Positions 47,502-57,216 are shown, counted from the stretch's first letter. The stretch: 64,000 nt of DNA from CAWEEP01 sp963808125 (GCA_963808125.1 CAWEEP010000053.1:6732-70731); one strand, 5' to 3'. Notes: a model not told the origin generated them from the letters alone. Numbers and translations are program-made.

Positions 47502-49327
47502 ATGACGGAGCGGAGCCCACAGGCGTGGGGCGTGTCCGGCCGCTACCGGGCGACCGACGGCCGCCGGCGTCGCGTCGCGCCGGCGACGCTCGCCGCTCTG
47601 ACGGCCGCCCTGGACGCCGGCGGCACCGCCGCAGCCGAGGAGACCGCGCCCCTGGTCGTCGTGCTCGGCGAGTGGCCCGGGCTGGACGGGCCCGCCGAGG
47701 TGGAGCTGGAGGGAGGCGAGATCCGGGGATTCGCCGATCGCCTGCCCGGGGATCTGCCCCTCGGCTACCACCGCCTTCACCGGGAGGGGCGGAGCCGCCC
47801 ACTGATCGTCACGCCGCCGCGCTGCCACCTGCCCGCCGGCCTGCACACCTTCGGTTTCGCGGTCCAGCTGTACTCGACGCGGTCGCGCGAGAGCTGGGGC
47901 ATCGGCGACCTCGCCGACCTCGCCGAGATCGGCCGCTGGGCGCGTGGCCTCGGGGCGGGTGCGCTCCTCGTCAATCCCCTCCACGCCGCCATGCCGCTGC
48001 CGCCGGTGGAGCCGAGCCCGTACTCCCCGTCCAGCCGCCTCTTCCTCAACCCCATCTACCTGCGGCCAGAGGGCATGGCCGGCGGCCGGAGCCTGGAGGA
48101 CCTCGCCGGGGAGGCCCGCGCCCTCAACGCGGAGCGCCGGATCGACCGGGACAGAGTTCTCGCGCTGAAGCTCTCCGCCCTGGAGCGCCGATTCGCGGAA
48201 GCTGCTCCCCTCGGGGCTGCGCAGGCTGCCCTGGCGGACCGGCCCCTCCTCAGCGACTTCGCGCTCTTCTGCGCCCTCGCAGAGCGCGAGGGCCCCGACT
48301 GGCGGCACTGGCCTGGCGCCCTGGCCCACCGCGACCCTGCGGCGCTGCGCAAGGCGGCCGGGGAGCTGGCCGATCGGGTGCACTTCCACGCCTGGGTGCA
48401 GACCCTCCTGGACGGTCAGATGGCCGCGGCGAGCGCTGCGCTGCCGCTTATCCAGGATCTGCCCGTCGGCTTTCAGCCGGGCGGCGCCGACGCCTGGCTG
48501 TGGCAGGAGCTCCTGGCGCCCGGCGTGACCATCGGCGCCCCACCGGACATGTTCAACGCCCGAGGGCAGGCTTGGGGGCTGCCCGCCTTCGCCCCGGGAA
48601 GCTGCGAGCCGCCGGGTACGACCCCTTCATCCAGACCATCCGGGCCAGCCTTCGTCACGGCGGCAACCTGCGCATCGACCACGTCATGGGCCTGCGCCGG
48701 CTTTGGCTGATCCCCCCGGGCGCCGGCCCGGCGGAGGGGGCCTACGTCGGCTACCCACTGGATGACCTCCTCGGCATCGTCGCCCTGGAGTCGGTCCGAC
48801 ACGGGGCCATCGTCGTCGGCGAGGACCTCGGCACCGTGCCCGGCGGGCTTCGCGGCCGGCTGCGCCGCCGCGGCCTGCTCAGCTACGTGCTTCTGCTCTT
48901 CGACGGCCGGTCCCCGGATCGATGGCCGCGGCAGGCGTTGGCGGCGGTGACCACCCACGATCTGCCGACGGTGGCGGGGCTGTGGGACGGCAGCGATCTG
49001 TCGGCGCAGCGGCGGCTGGCCCTCTCCCCCAACGCGCCGATGACCGGGCAGCTGGTGAGGCGGATCGGCGAGGGCGGCCTCGACCGCGGCAGCCCGGCGG
49101 CGGACGCCATCGTCAACGCCCACCGGCAGCTGGCCCTCTCCCCGTGCGCCCTGATCGCGGCCACGCTGGAGGATGTCGCCGCCGTCAGGGAGCGGCCCAA
49201 CCAGCCGGGAACGACCACGGAGCAGAACCCCAACTGGTCCCTGGCCCTGCCCCTGCCCCTGGAGGAGCTTCAGCGGCTGCCCATGGCGGACACCCTGGCC
49301 GGCATCCTGCGACGCGGCGACCCGTGA
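47502..49327 (+). CDS. malQ: 4-alpha-glucanotransferase (MalQ), one frameshift
   Basis: MalQ disproportionates maltodextrins by moving glucan segments between chains. The first part has STRSRESWGIGDLADL, NPLHAAMPLPPVEPSPYSPSSR is interrupted into two blocks here, then GAPPDMFNARGQAWGLPAF. After about residue 365 the homology changes frame to RIDHVMGLRRLWLIP, with the nucleophile Asp, VGEDLGTVP with the acid Glu, and TTHDLPTVAGLW. One base is missing near 48597 in a CCCCGGG run; the repaired length is about 608 residues. ATG 47502 follows a GAGG site. IS insertion lies 22 bases beyond the stop and leaves the gene intact. Confidence 0.92.
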
Positions 49328-49348
49328 GCCGCCTGCCCCGTTAGTGAC

Positions 49349-49375
49349 TTAGAGCTTGCGCCAATAGGTGATTGA
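49349..49375 (+). repeat. IS left end: TTA target duplication and inverted repeat
   Basis: TTA at 49349-49351 is the target duplication; the 24-base inverted repeat runs 49352-49375 and matches the complement of 50330-50353 at every position. Confidence 0.92.
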
Positions 49376-50353
49376 GTCGGATGACTCCGTTGAGTCGTCC
49401 GGGACCCTGTGCGGGCGGTGAAAGTACATGCAGGACATGGACTTTCCGATGATTGGGAGATCTCAACCAACCCACTCAGGGGAAGCGTCCATGCCTGCGA
49501 TCCAATCATGCTTCATCGAGCCCCTCTGGGACCAGTTCTCCGCCCTCCTGCCGAGCCGGCCGGGGAGCCACACGCTGGGCTGCCACCGCCCCCGGGTCTC
49601 CGATCGCCTCGTCTTCGACAAGCTCCTCCAGGTGGCCGTCTTCGGCTGCGCCTACTGGCGCATCGCTGACGCCACCTGTTCGGCCACCACCCTGCGCCGT
49701 CGTCGCGACGAGTGGATCGGCCTCGGGGTGATGGAGCAGCTGGCCCAGATTGCCGAGGAGGGCTACGACCGGCTCATCGGCTTGCAGCTCGAGGACATCG
49801 TCGTGGATGGCTGCATCACCAAGGCGCCCTGCGGCGGAGAGATGGCCGGGCGGAGCCCGGTCGATCGTGGCAAGCAGGGAACCAAGCGCTCGATTGTCGT
49901 GGACGGAGCTGGGATTCCTCTCGGGGTTGTCCAGGCACCGGCCAATCGGAACGACTCGCCGTTACTCGCCTCCACGCTGGACACCCTCGCCGATCGTGCC
50001 CTGCCACCCGGCGAGACCACCGTGCACCTCGACCGTGGCTACAACTCGGGCAAGACCCGCGCCGAGCTCGATCGCCGCGGCCTGGCGCCGTGCATTGCCA
50101 AGGTGGGCAAGCCGGCGCCGCTGCGAGCAACCTCGCGCTGGGTCGTGGAGCGGACCAACGCCTGGCACAACGCGTTCAAGAAGCTGGCCTGGTGCACCGA
50201 ACGCCGCGGCGTGGTGGTCCGCTTCTACGTCGCCCTGGCGAACGCCATCATCATCGTCCGCCGCCTGGTCCGCGAGGCGTGGAAACGCTACCGCTGGGAC
50301 ACCCGCCCGAAGCGCTGTCCATGAACGCGTCAATCACCTATTGGCGCAAGCTC
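49352..50353 (+). mobile_element. complete IS5-family insertion sequence, 1002 bp
   Basis: The element is bounded by perfect 24-bp inverted repeats beginning GAGCTTGCGCCA (left 49352-49375, right 50330-50353) and flanked by a 3-bp TTA target duplication (49349-49351 and 50354-50356). It carries one transposase gene. TNA-type 3-bp duplications fit the IS5 family (ISL2/IS1031-like groups). Perfect ends and an intact gene suggest recent insertion. Confidence 0.92.
49491..50324 (+). CDS. IS5-family DDE transposase
   Basis: The 277-residue transposase has an N-terminal DUF4096-like region (LWDQFSALLPSR, RLVFDKLLQVAVFGCAYWR), then the DDE triad in LEDIVVDGCITKAPCGG (first D), TTVHLDRGYNSGKTR (second D) and RWVVERTNAWHNAFKKL (E). 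ATG 49491 is chosen because GGGGAAG lies just upstream and homology begins at once; earlier ATGs fall close to the left inverted repeat. The gene is intact, in contrast to many chromosomal neighbours, and no programmed frameshift is needed. Confidence 0.92.
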   Translation: MPAIQSCFIEPLWDQFSALLPSRPGSHTLGCHRPRVSDRLVFDKLLQVAVFGCAYWRIADATCSATTLRRRRDEWIGLGVMEQLAQIAEEGYDRLIGLQLEDIVVDGCITKAPCGGEMAGRSPVDRGKQGTKRSIVVDGAGIPLGVVQAPANRNDSPLLASTLDTLADRALPPGETTVHLDRGYNSGKTRAELDRRGLAPCIAKVGKPAPLRATSRWVVERTNAWHNAFKKLAWCTERRGVVVRFYVALANAIIIVRRLVREAWKRYRWDTRPKRCP

Positions 50354-50356
50354 TTA
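50330..50356 (-). repeat. IS right end: inverted repeat and TTA target duplication
   Basis: The right inverted repeat runs 50330-50353 and is followed by the second TTA copy at 50354-50356. Confidence 0.92.
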
Positions 50357-50366
50357 TGGCCTGAGT

Positions 50367-50396
50367 TTGTCAGGACTAATGGCACGGGTGTATAGT
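50367..50396 (+). promoter_or_regulatory. sigma-70 type promoter downstream of the IS
   Basis: TTGTCA (50367-50372), an 18-base spacer and TATAGT (50391-50396) make one of the best consensus promoters in the window. It lies 13 bases outside the IS and would drive the small gene at 50437/50452. Confidence 0.6.
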
Positions 50397-50436
50397 CGGG
50401 GCGGCACGGGGCACGTGGGCCCCGATCGAATCAGCT

Positions 50437-50673
50437 GTGCAGAGCATCGCCATGAAGCAAGCGCCAAGCCCTGTGGATTACGAGTTGTTCGTGCGGGCCA
50501 AAGACGAGGCCCGCCGCCTCCACCGGCCCGTCTACATCGCCACGGGAGAGATCTACGCCGACCGGCCGGCGCGCACCACCGCGATGGTCTGGCCGAACGG
50601 CAGCGTCACCTGGGGCAACCCCCAGGCGGCCAGTAAGCAGATCGACCGCCGGCACCTGCCGCCCGCAGCCTGA
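50437..50673 (+). CDS. small hypothetical protein, 78 aa
   Basis: The frame runs from ATG 50437, with ATG 50452 (73 residues) equally likely. The protein has VDYELFVRAKDEARRLHRPVY near the N-terminus and a short basic end QIDRRHLPPAA; there is no signal or membrane segment. It has its own promoter at 50367-50396. Family unknown. Confidence 0.5.
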   Translation: MQSIAMKQAPSPVDYELFVRAKDEARRLHRPVYIATGEIYADRPARTTAMVWPNGSVTWGNPQAASKQIDRRHLPPAA

Positions 50674-51195
50674 CGGGACCGACGGGCTGGGGGCGGGCAT
50701 CGCTCGCCTGGCTGACGGAGCCGGACGGACGGTGCGGGGCGAGGGCCTCATCCGCGCCGGGAAACGACACCAGGAAGTAGCGGTTGCCCGCGCCCCCCAG
50801 TGCGTCGTGGTGGAACGGGGGGACGAAGGCCAGGCGATGCTCACGTTGGAGCAGAGGTTGCCGTTCGCCTTGCCGATCACGACGACCACGGCGATGACAA
50901 CGATGCGATGAGAAGAAGGGGCAAGGAGTGCTCGACCAGTCCCTGCCCTGCCTGGTAACGACTTGAGCGGCGCCGGCGGGAACTGGGGAGCCCGGGGGAT
51001 CACAAGAGCACCGCCTCCTTGGCTTGCCCGGCCGCACCTCCTGTCGCACACCTCGGACCCAGGAACTCAACTCTGCCCGGGACGTCCGAGCATCCGACGA
51101 TGGACGGATGACGTCTCTGTGATGTCCTCGGCACGGCTCCAGCCCTGGAAACGCGGCTCCGCACTGGGGCGGCATCAGACGGGCGCGCCCCGTCC
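50674..51195. other. 522-base region without a confident gene
   Basis: No complete gene is convincing here. On the minus strand at about 50690-50950, a hydrophobic stretch (RIVVIAVVVVIGKANGN) and a following text (FHHDALGGAGNRYFLVSF) lie in two frames and might be one small frameshifted membrane protein, but there is no family support. The right part is ordinary GC-rich spacer before the ROK kinase stop. Confidence 0.35.
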
Positions 51196-52131
51196 TCAGC
51201 CCTCGGAGAAGCTCCGCACCGCCCAGGCGACCGCCCCCACCAGGCCGGCGTCGCTGCCCAGCTCGGCGGGACCGAACCGGCAACGACGGAGTGGGGCGGC
51301 GAAGGCGATCTCCGCCATGGCGTCGCGGAGCGGACCGTGGAGGAGGTCGGCGTGGCTGCCCACGCCGCCGCCGATGGCGAGGGCCTCCGGTCCCAGCAGG
51401 TTGATGACGCCGCCGAAGGCGCGGCCCAGCGCCCGTCCAGCCTCGGCGTACACCCGGCGAGCGAGGGCGTCGCCGCCGTGGGCGGCGTCGGCGATCACCG
51501 AGGCGGTGAGGGGATGGACCCCCCGCAGCTGCGAGACCTCGCCGGCGTCGAGGGCGGCGGCGGCCTGGGAGGCGATCCCCGTCCCCGAGGCGATACCCTC
51601 GAGACAGCCGACGTGACCCTGCCCGCATCGCGGGCCATCCAAGCTGGAGGGCACGTGGCCCAGCTCGACGGCCGTGCCGACGGTGCCGACGTAGAGCTCG
51701 CCGTCGATGATCATGGCGCCACCGATCCCCGTGCCGACGATGACGAAGACGAAGGTGCGGGTGTCCCTGCCCATCCCCGCCACCCACTCGGCGTAGCCGG
51801 CGAGATTGGCGTCATTGTGGATGGCGACGGGGCATCCGGCCGCCTCGCTCAGCATGTCCCGGGCCGGGAGGTCCTCCCACCCCGGCAGGTGGGGGGCGGC
51901 GAAGACGATGCCCGCGACCGGGTCCACCGGGCCCGGGATGCCAATGGCGATGCCGTCGGGGGTTCCCCCGGCGACCTCCTTCGCCGCCGCCGCGCAGGCC
52001 GCGATCACCGCCTCCGGGCCGTCGGCCGCGGGCGTCCGGCGGGCGACCCGAGCCCCGGGGGCCGTAGGTCCGTTGGCGACCGCCGCCCGGATGCTGGTGC
52101 CACCCAGATCGATGCCGACCAGGCGCTTCAT
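51196..52131 (-). CDS. ROK-family sugar kinase (glucokinase-like)
   Basis: The 311-residue protein has the ATP-binding phosphate-1 motif VGIDLGGTSIRAAV at the N-terminus, catalytic region AIHNDANLAGYAEW with its Asp, FVFVIVGTGIGGAMIIDG, and the ROK zinc motif GHVPSSLDGPRCGQGHVGCLE with His and three Cys. This combination is typical of bacterial glucokinases. ATG 52131 overlaps the zwf stop as ATGA. Coupling with zwf suggests that it feeds glucose 6-phosphate straight into the oxidative pentose phosphate path. Confidence 0.88.
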   Translation of the reverse strand: MKRLVGIDLGGTSIRAAVANGPTAPGARVARRTPAADGPEAVIAACAAAAKEVAGGTPDGIAIGIPGPVDPVAGIVFAAPHLPGWEDLPARDMLSEAAGCPVAIHNDANLAGYAEWVAGMGRDTRTFVFVIVGTGIGGAMIIDGELYVGTVGTAVELGHVPSSLDGPRCGQGHVGCLEGIASGTGIASQAAAALDAGEVSQLRGVHPLTASVIADAAHGGDALARRVYAEAGRALGRAFGGVINLLGPEALAIGGGVGSHADLLHGPLRDAMAEIAFAAPLRRCRFGPAELGSDAGLVGAVAWAVRSFSEG

Positions 52132-53597
52132 GAGGGCCTCCCCCGCGCTGGGGCACGACGGCGCCGCGCCTCCGCAGTGGGTGAATTGTGCCAGTGGCCG
52201 GGGCGGGGGATCCGGGTGGCGGCCTCCGGGCCCCAGCTCCCCGCTGCGTACGGCGCCACGGGCGGCGGCCGGTCGAGCACCGGCTGGACGACCTTCCAGC
52301 CGCGTTCCACCTCGTCCTCCCGGATGAACAGCGTATGGTCGCCACTCAGCGCGTCGTGGAGGAGCCTCTCGTACGCTTCGGGCGGGGTGCTCTTGAATGA
52401 GCCCTCGTAGCTGAAATCCATCTCCACGGGAAGCGTCGTGACCTCTGGTCCGGGACGCTTGGCGACGAAGCTGACGGAGATCCCCTCGTCGGGCTGGATG
52501 CGGATGACCAACCGGTTGCTGTCGAGGCGGTCGACGCCGATGCCCTTGAAGAGATGGAGCGGGGCCTGCCGGAAGGTGAGGACCACGCGCGTGTCCCGCG
52601 TGGCGAGCCGCTTGCCGGTGCGCAGGAGGAAGGGGACCCCCGCCCAGCGCCAGGAGTCGATGTGCAGACGCAGGGCGGCGAAGGTCTCCGTCTGGGACTT
52701 CGGGTCGACCCCGTCCTCCTCCCGGTAGGCCGGCACCGCCTCGCCGTCGATGCGCCCCGCGGCGTACTGGCCGCGGACCACGTGGTGGGGATCGGCGGGC
52801 TGCAGGGCGTCGAGCACCGCGACCTTGGCATTGCGCAGGGCCTCGGGCGCGAACGAGCTGGGGGGCTCCATGGCGGTGACGGCGAGGAGTTGGAAAAGAT
52901 GGTTCTGGACGATGTCGCGGATCGCCCCGGTCTCCTCGTAGAAGCGACCGCGCTGCTCGACACCGAGGGTCTCGGCGACCGTGATCTCCACCCGGGCTAT
53001 CGCGTCGCGGTTCCACACCCGTTCGAAGATCGAGTTGCCGAAGCGGAAGACGAGGAGGTTCTGGACCGTCTCCTTGCCCAGATAGTGGTCGATCCGGTAG
53101 ATGCGCTCCTCGGGAAGCGCCTCGTGGAGGGTGAGATTGAGCTGGGTCGCCGAGGCCGCGTCATGGCCGAAGGGCTTCTCGATGACGAGCTTGGTCCCCG
53201 GCGCGAGCCCCGCCGCGGAGATGGCGGCGGCGAGGGTGCCGAACGCCGACGCCGGGACCGCCAGGTAGACGAGGCGCAGCGACCGCTGCGCCGCCAGCGC
53301 CAGGGGCAACAGGTTGTCGTCGCCCTGGATGGCGACGAAGCGCAGGCGCTGGGCAAACCTGGCAAAGCTGCGGCGGTCGAGGCCCGTCCTGGAGTAGCTG
53401 CGGATCGCCTGCTCCGCGTGGGCCCGGAAGCGGTCGTCATCCCAGGCCATCGGGGCCACGCCGATGAGATCGCCCGCCTTGGGGAGCAGCCCCTCCACCT
53501 CCAGGTTGTAGAGGGCGGGGAGGAGCTTGCGGGCCGCCAGGTCACCGGTGGCGCCGACGATGACGATGTCCTGGTCGGGCGGGGTGTGGAGGCTCAC
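52128..53597 (-). CDS. zwf: glucose-6-phosphate 1-dehydrogenase
   Basis: Zwf oxidises glucose 6-phosphate to 6-phosphogluconolactone with NAD(P)+. The 489-residue enzyme has the nucleotide motif IVIVGATGDLAARKLLPALY, the substrate-binding signature RIDHYLGKETVQNLL with its catalytic-site His and Lys, and KPFGHD. The C-terminal beta-sheet contains LLRTGKRLATRDTRVVLTFR. An additional charged tail ends the protein. It heads a two-gene unit with the ROK kinase. No opcA, gnd or transaldolase gene is in the window. Confidence 0.95.
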   Translation of the reverse strand: MSLHTPPDQDIVIVGATGDLAARKLLPALYNLEVEGLLPKAGDLIGVAPMAWDDDRFRAHAEQAIRSYSRTGLDRRSFARFAQRLRFVAIQGDDNLLPLALAAQRSLRLVYLAVPASAFGTLAAAISAAGLAPGTKLVIEKPFGHDAASATQLNLTLHEALPEERIYRIDHYLGKETVQNLLVFRFGNSIFERVWNRDAIARVEITVAETLGVEQRGRFYEETGAIRDIVQNHLFQLLAVTAMEPPSSFAPEALRNAKVAVLDALQPADPHHVVRGQYAAGRIDGEAVPAYREEDGVDPKSQTETFAALRLHIDSWRWAGVPFLLRTGKRLATRDTRVVLTFRQAPLHLFKGIGVDRLDSNRLVIRIQPDEGISVSFVAKRPGPEVTTLPVEMDFSYEGSFKSTPPEAYERLLHDALSGDHTLFIREDEVERGWKVVQPVLDRPPPVAPYAAGSWGPEAATRIPRPGHWHNSPTAEARRRRAPARGRPS

Positions 53598-53878
53598 CGG
53601 TCCGCCATCAGCGGCGCCCGTCCGGCGTCACGGCAACGACGCCGGCGGGCGGGACAGCATCGGGCAATGCCGCCCGGCCCCCCGGGGACGGCGCTCGACG
53701 GGGACGGGGCGGGTTCGACCGCGGCCACGAGGCCGGATTGTACGGGAGCCGCCGCGACGGCCACGCCGGGCGCGGCGATCAGGCGCAGGCGGGGACGCCC
53801 GGCGGCGCACCGGTTCACCCCTCCACCTGTGAACATGCGCCAGTACGTCGACGGAGTTTTCACCGAGGAGCGCGCAGC

Positions 53879-54511
53879 GTGGAATACGAAGGCATCGAGC
53901 CGGAGCTCGACATCACCCCGACCGGGACGCGGATGTGGGGTTTCGGTGAGATCCTCGGCGTGAGCTTCCTCGTCGCCGCCGTTCTCCTCGCCGCCGGCTC
54001 CATCGCCGCCGGCCTGCTGACGGCGGGCGCCTCGCCCGCCCAGAACCAGGTCGAGGTCGATCTCCTCTACACCACCCAGTGGATCACCCCGTACATCGTC
54101 CTGTTTCCTCTCGCCGCTCTGGCCAGCGCCTGGTGGCGGATCCGATCCGAGCGGGCTGACGCGGCCCCGGAGGCCGGCGGCGGCTCCCTGGGCGCGGCCA
54201 GGGGCGTGGTCATGGCCAGCGGCGCGCTGCTGGTCGTGGTCGTCTGCGGCGCGGTCGGAGCCATTGCCAGCACCCTGTTGCTGATCCACGCCAGCGACCT
54301 GCCGGGCAATCAAGTCTGGCCGTCGGGCGCCCAGACCCTGTCCGAGGGCACCGCTGCCTTGGTGCTCGCGATTGCCGGAATCGTCTGGGTCTCCGCCCTC
54401 CTGGGACGGACGTCGTACCGGCTCGCCCCCGCAGTCGAGGACGAGACCGCGGATGCCGCGGACTCGACGGACCTCGAGGAGAGCCCGGTCACCATCACCG
54501 CCCCCGACTGA
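53879..54511 (+). CDS. hypothetical membrane protein, four predicted helices
   Basis: GTG 53879 has a GAGGAG ribosome-binding site 8 bases upstream and gives 210 residues. Four hydrophobic helices are visible: ILGVSFLVAAVLLAAGSIAA, WITPYIVLFPLAALASAWW, VVMASGALLVVVVCGAVGA and AALVLAIAGIVWVSALLG. N- and C-termini are acidic and would be cytoplasmic. I recognise no family. It converges on ispE and has no functional neighbour. Confidence 0.6.
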   Translation: MEYEGIEPELDITPTGTRMWGFGEILGVSFLVAAVLLAAGSIAAGLLTAGASPAQNQVEVDLLYTTQWITPYIVLFPLAALASAWWRIRSERADAAPEAGGGSLGAARGVVMASGALLVVVVCGAVGAIASTLLLIHASDLPGNQVWPSGAQTLSEGTAALVLAIAGIVWVSALLGRTSYRLAPAVEDETADAADSTDLEESPVTITAPD

Positions 54512-54568
54512 GGGTCACCCCGAAAGGTAGGCCGGCCGGGCGACGGTCGCCGGCTCGGGGAGAAGGGG

Positions 54569-55426
54569 TCAGGCGCTGACCGTCCGGCAGGCGCGAGCCG
54601 GGTATCCGAGCTCGCCGGCCGCGGCGGTCAGCGCCTCGGCCTCGGCCCGCCCGCCCGCCACGGAGAAGACGGCGCCGCCGCTGCCGGTGAGATGCCACCG
54701 GCCCTGGGGAGCACCGGCGCGCAGGCACCGGAGCGCTTCGGCCAGTTCCGGCTGGGCACGGCAGGCGGCCGCCTCGAGATCGGAGCCGCACAGTTCGGGA
54801 TCCACCGGCCGCCCCCGCGCCAGGAGGCGGGTCAGCGCCTCCGGCCGTTCGGGGCCAAGCCATTCGCCTGGGTCGAGCGCCGCAAAGGTGGCCGCGGTGC
54901 TGCTGCGTCCGGCGACGGCGACGGCGCAGTGGAAGGGGGCGTGGAGGACCGTCTCCAGGCGCTCGCCGGCGCCGCCGACGAGCTGGCCGCCCCCAGCGAA
55001 GCAGGCGGGCACATCACTGCCCAGCGCGTCGGCGATTCGCAGCAGGTCCGGGTCGGTGGCCACGGCACCGGGACCGGCGAGGAGCCGGAGGACGGCCGCG
55101 GCGTCCGCGGAACCTCCCCCCAGGCCCGCCGCGGCGGGCAGGCGCTTCTCCAGATGGAGGTGGGCCGACATCCCGGGGTGGCGGTCGAGGAGTTGCCGGG
55201 CCGCCCGGAGGGTCAGGTCATCGGCGGCGGGGACCTCGGCGGCATGGGGGCCTGAGACGTCCAGCCGCACATCGGCAGGCCCATCCGCCGCCGTCAGCCG
55301 GAGCCCGACCAGGTCGTGCCAGTCGAGGCGGACGATGAGGGAGCGCAGGTCGTGGCGCCCGTCCGGCCGGCGGCCGACAACGCTCAGCGCCAGGTTGAGC
55401 TTGGCGTAGGCGGGAACGACGGTCAT
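54569..55426 (-). CDS. ispE: 4-diphosphocytidyl-2-C-methyl-D-erythritol kinase
   Basis: IspE phosphorylates CDP-ME in the MEP pathway to isoprenoids. The 285-residue GHMP kinase has the N-terminal VPAYAKLNLALSVVGRRPDG, the ATP loop LPAAAGLGGGSADAAA with catalytic neighbours, GSDVPACFAGG and a C-terminal LTGSGGAVFSV. ATG 55426 is chosen because PAYAKLNL normally follows within a few residues; earlier starts lack similarity. It is divergent from rpsT. Confidence 0.93.
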   Translation of the reverse strand: MTVVPAYAKLNLALSVVGRRPDGRHDLRSLIVRLDWHDLVGLRLTAADGPADVRLDVSGPHAAEVPAADDLTLRAARQLLDRHPGMSAHLHLEKRLPAAAGLGGGSADAAAVLRLLAGPGAVATDPDLLRIADALGSDVPACFAGGGQLVGGAGERLETVLHAPFHCAVAVAGRSSTAATFAALDPGEWLGPERPEALTRLLARGRPVDPELCGSDLEAAACRAQPELAEALRCLRAGAPQGRWHLTGSGGAVFSVAGGRAEAEALTAAAGELGYPARACRTVSA

Positions 55427-55438
55427 TGCGGCGATTGC

Positions 55439-55444
55439 TATACT
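55439..55444 (+). promoter_or_regulatory. extended -10 element for rpsT
   Basis: TATACT preceded by TG (TGCTATACT) forms an extended -10 about 65 bases before the rpsT GTG. No good -35 was found, as is common with extended -10 promoters. Confidence 0.45.
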
Positions 55445-55509
55445 CCACCCTCGCCCCCGCTGCCGAGTGGCAGTGGTGGCTTCTCGTCGAACCATCACCA
55501 GGTGTCAAC

Positions 55510-56108
55510 GTGGCCAACTCCCGTTCAGCCCGAAAGCGCATCCGCGCCAGCGAGCGCAAGCGCGTCCGCAACCGCACCGTCCGTTCGGCGGTTCGGACCA
55601 AGATCGGCCGGGTGCGGCATGCGCTGATCAGCGGCCAGACCGAGGGGATCGACGAGGATCTGCGCGGCGCCATCAAAGCGCTGGACAAGGCCGCCGAGAA
55701 GGGGATCATCCACCGCAACAACGCCGCCCGGCGCAGTCGCGGATCATGGTTATGGCCGCCCGTCTGACGGCGATGTCCGGGAGCCTCGAGGAGCAGGCAG
55801 CCACTCGCGCGGCGGCCACCGGCGGCGCCAAGGGCAAGACGACAAGAGCCGCAGCGACCGCTCCGAAGACCGCCGCCAAGGCCACGGCCCCAAAGGCCGC
55901 TGCCAAGGTCACCGCCGCCAAGGCCGCCGCCCCCAAGGCTGCCAGCAAGGCAGCCCCCACCAAGGCGGCCCCCACCAAGGCAGCCCCCGCCAAGACAGCC
56001 CTCACCAAGGCAACCGCCACCAAGGCGGCCGCCCCGAAGACGGGTGACACGAAGACGACCGGCGGCACGAAGGCGGCCACGGCGAAGCGGTCGACCAAGC
56101 GCCCCTGA
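55510..56108 (+). CDS. rpsT: ribosomal protein bS20 with long Ala/Lys repeat tail, one frameshift
   Basis: Residues 1 to about 90 are bS20, a 16S rRNA-binding protein of the small subunit: ANSRSARKRIRASERKRVRN, RTKIGRVRHALISGQ and IIHRNNAARR, then KSRIMVMAARLTAM after a one-base deletion (AAG reduced to AG) near 55735. A tail of about 105 residues follows, composed almost only of Ala, Lys, Thr and Pro in KAAPTKAAPTKAAPAKT-like repeats encoded by 15-bp DNA repeats. Normal bS20 ends soon after the first part, so the tail is exceptional. It resembles histone H1 or mycobacterial HupB tails. The GTG start is followed by the expected ANS. Confidence 0.85.
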
Positions 56109-56203
56109 CGGGCCGCGCGGAGGCTTCGACCGGGATCAGCCCGGCCGAGCACCCCTGCGCTCGTCGCGGCTCCCCCTCGCCGTCGCCGTCCGCCGCTCGG
56201 ACG

Positions 56204-57216
56204 TCAGCGCCCGGGCGGCACCCAGAGCGAAACCCTGCAGCGCGTTGCGGTCGTTGCTCTCCCCCGCTTGATGGAGGCGTCGAGCCTCTGGAGTTGGCGG
56301 AGCCAGTCCTCGACGAGCCCGGGGCTCACCGCCCCAGCCTGCCTCGCCTGGCGCTCAGCGCGCCACTCGGGTATCCGCAACTTCTCTCCAACCTCGCGCC
56401 GCGGATGCCGGAGAGCACGAGACCCTGGACCTGGCGCAGCTCGTGGAGCTGCCCGGCGAGGGTGGCGATCAGGTGCTGGGTGGACCTCCCCTCCTCGACC
56501 AGGTCGGCGACGGCGGCCGCGCCGAGACCGGGCCGCGGTCCCAGCAAGCGCTCCAGGACCGCCCACACCTCCAAGGTCTCGGAACCGCCGGTCAGGAGTC
56601 GGACCGTCTCCAGGTCGACGATCTGGCCATCAGCGTGGGCGGCCAGCTTGTCCAGCTCGGCGGAGACGACGCCGAGGTCGCTGCCGGCGACGCGCAGGAT
56701 GTGCTCCATCCCGCCGGCGCGCAAGCGGAGGTCGCGCGCCGCCGCCGCGCGATCCACCCACTCTCGGAGATCGCGGCTGCGCAGCTGACGGCAGAGGAGG
56801 ATGTGCCCCCCGAGGCGTGTCACCGCCGCCAGTACGGGATGGGACGCGGGGACCGTCTCGTGGCAGACGAGGCATACCGACGTGGTGGGGGCTCGCAGTT
56901 CCAGGGCGGCGGCCAGGGCTCGCGCCCCTTCATCGCCCCGCCGGCCCCCCAGCTGGGGCGGGTCGCGGATCAGCAGGTACCGGCGCGGGTCGATGAACGG
57001 CGTCTCGGCGATGCCGGCGCGGATCCGCTCGATCGGCGCTGGAGGATCGACGACATCGACCCCCATCTCGGCGCCGGCCGCGGCACCCCAGCGGCGCACC
57101 TCGTCGTCCACCCGGAATCGATCATCGCCGTGGACCAGCAGGAGTTCGGCGCTGCCGCCTTCTCCGCCGGAGGGGCCACTCCGCTGCGGCTCAGAACCGG
57201 TAGCGGCGGCGCCCAT
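56204..57216 (-). CDS. holA: DNA polymerase III subunit delta (HolA-like), frameshifted
   Basis: HolA is the clamp-loader subunit that opens the beta ring. The N-terminal AAA+-like part has ELLLVHGDDRFRVDDEVRRW and IAETPFIDPRRYLLIRDP. The middle has LVCHETVPASHPVLAAVTRL, and the collar domain has HADGQIVDLETVRLLTGGSE and HLIATLAGQLHELRQVQGLV. The frame shifts near 56404 and resumes as VGEKLRIPEWRAERQARQAG and PGLVEDWLRQLQRLDASIK, giving about 337 residues. A further indel near 56255 is possible, because the text NDRNALQGFALGAARAL in another frame looks more like a delta C-terminus; the gene would then end at 56136. The order rpsT/holA is common in bacteria. Confidence 0.82.

Noticed and set aside
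50431..51051. 206-codon minus-strand frame as a gene
   Set aside because: Its C-terminal half is antisense to the small plus-strand gene with its own promoter, and the rest has no family support.
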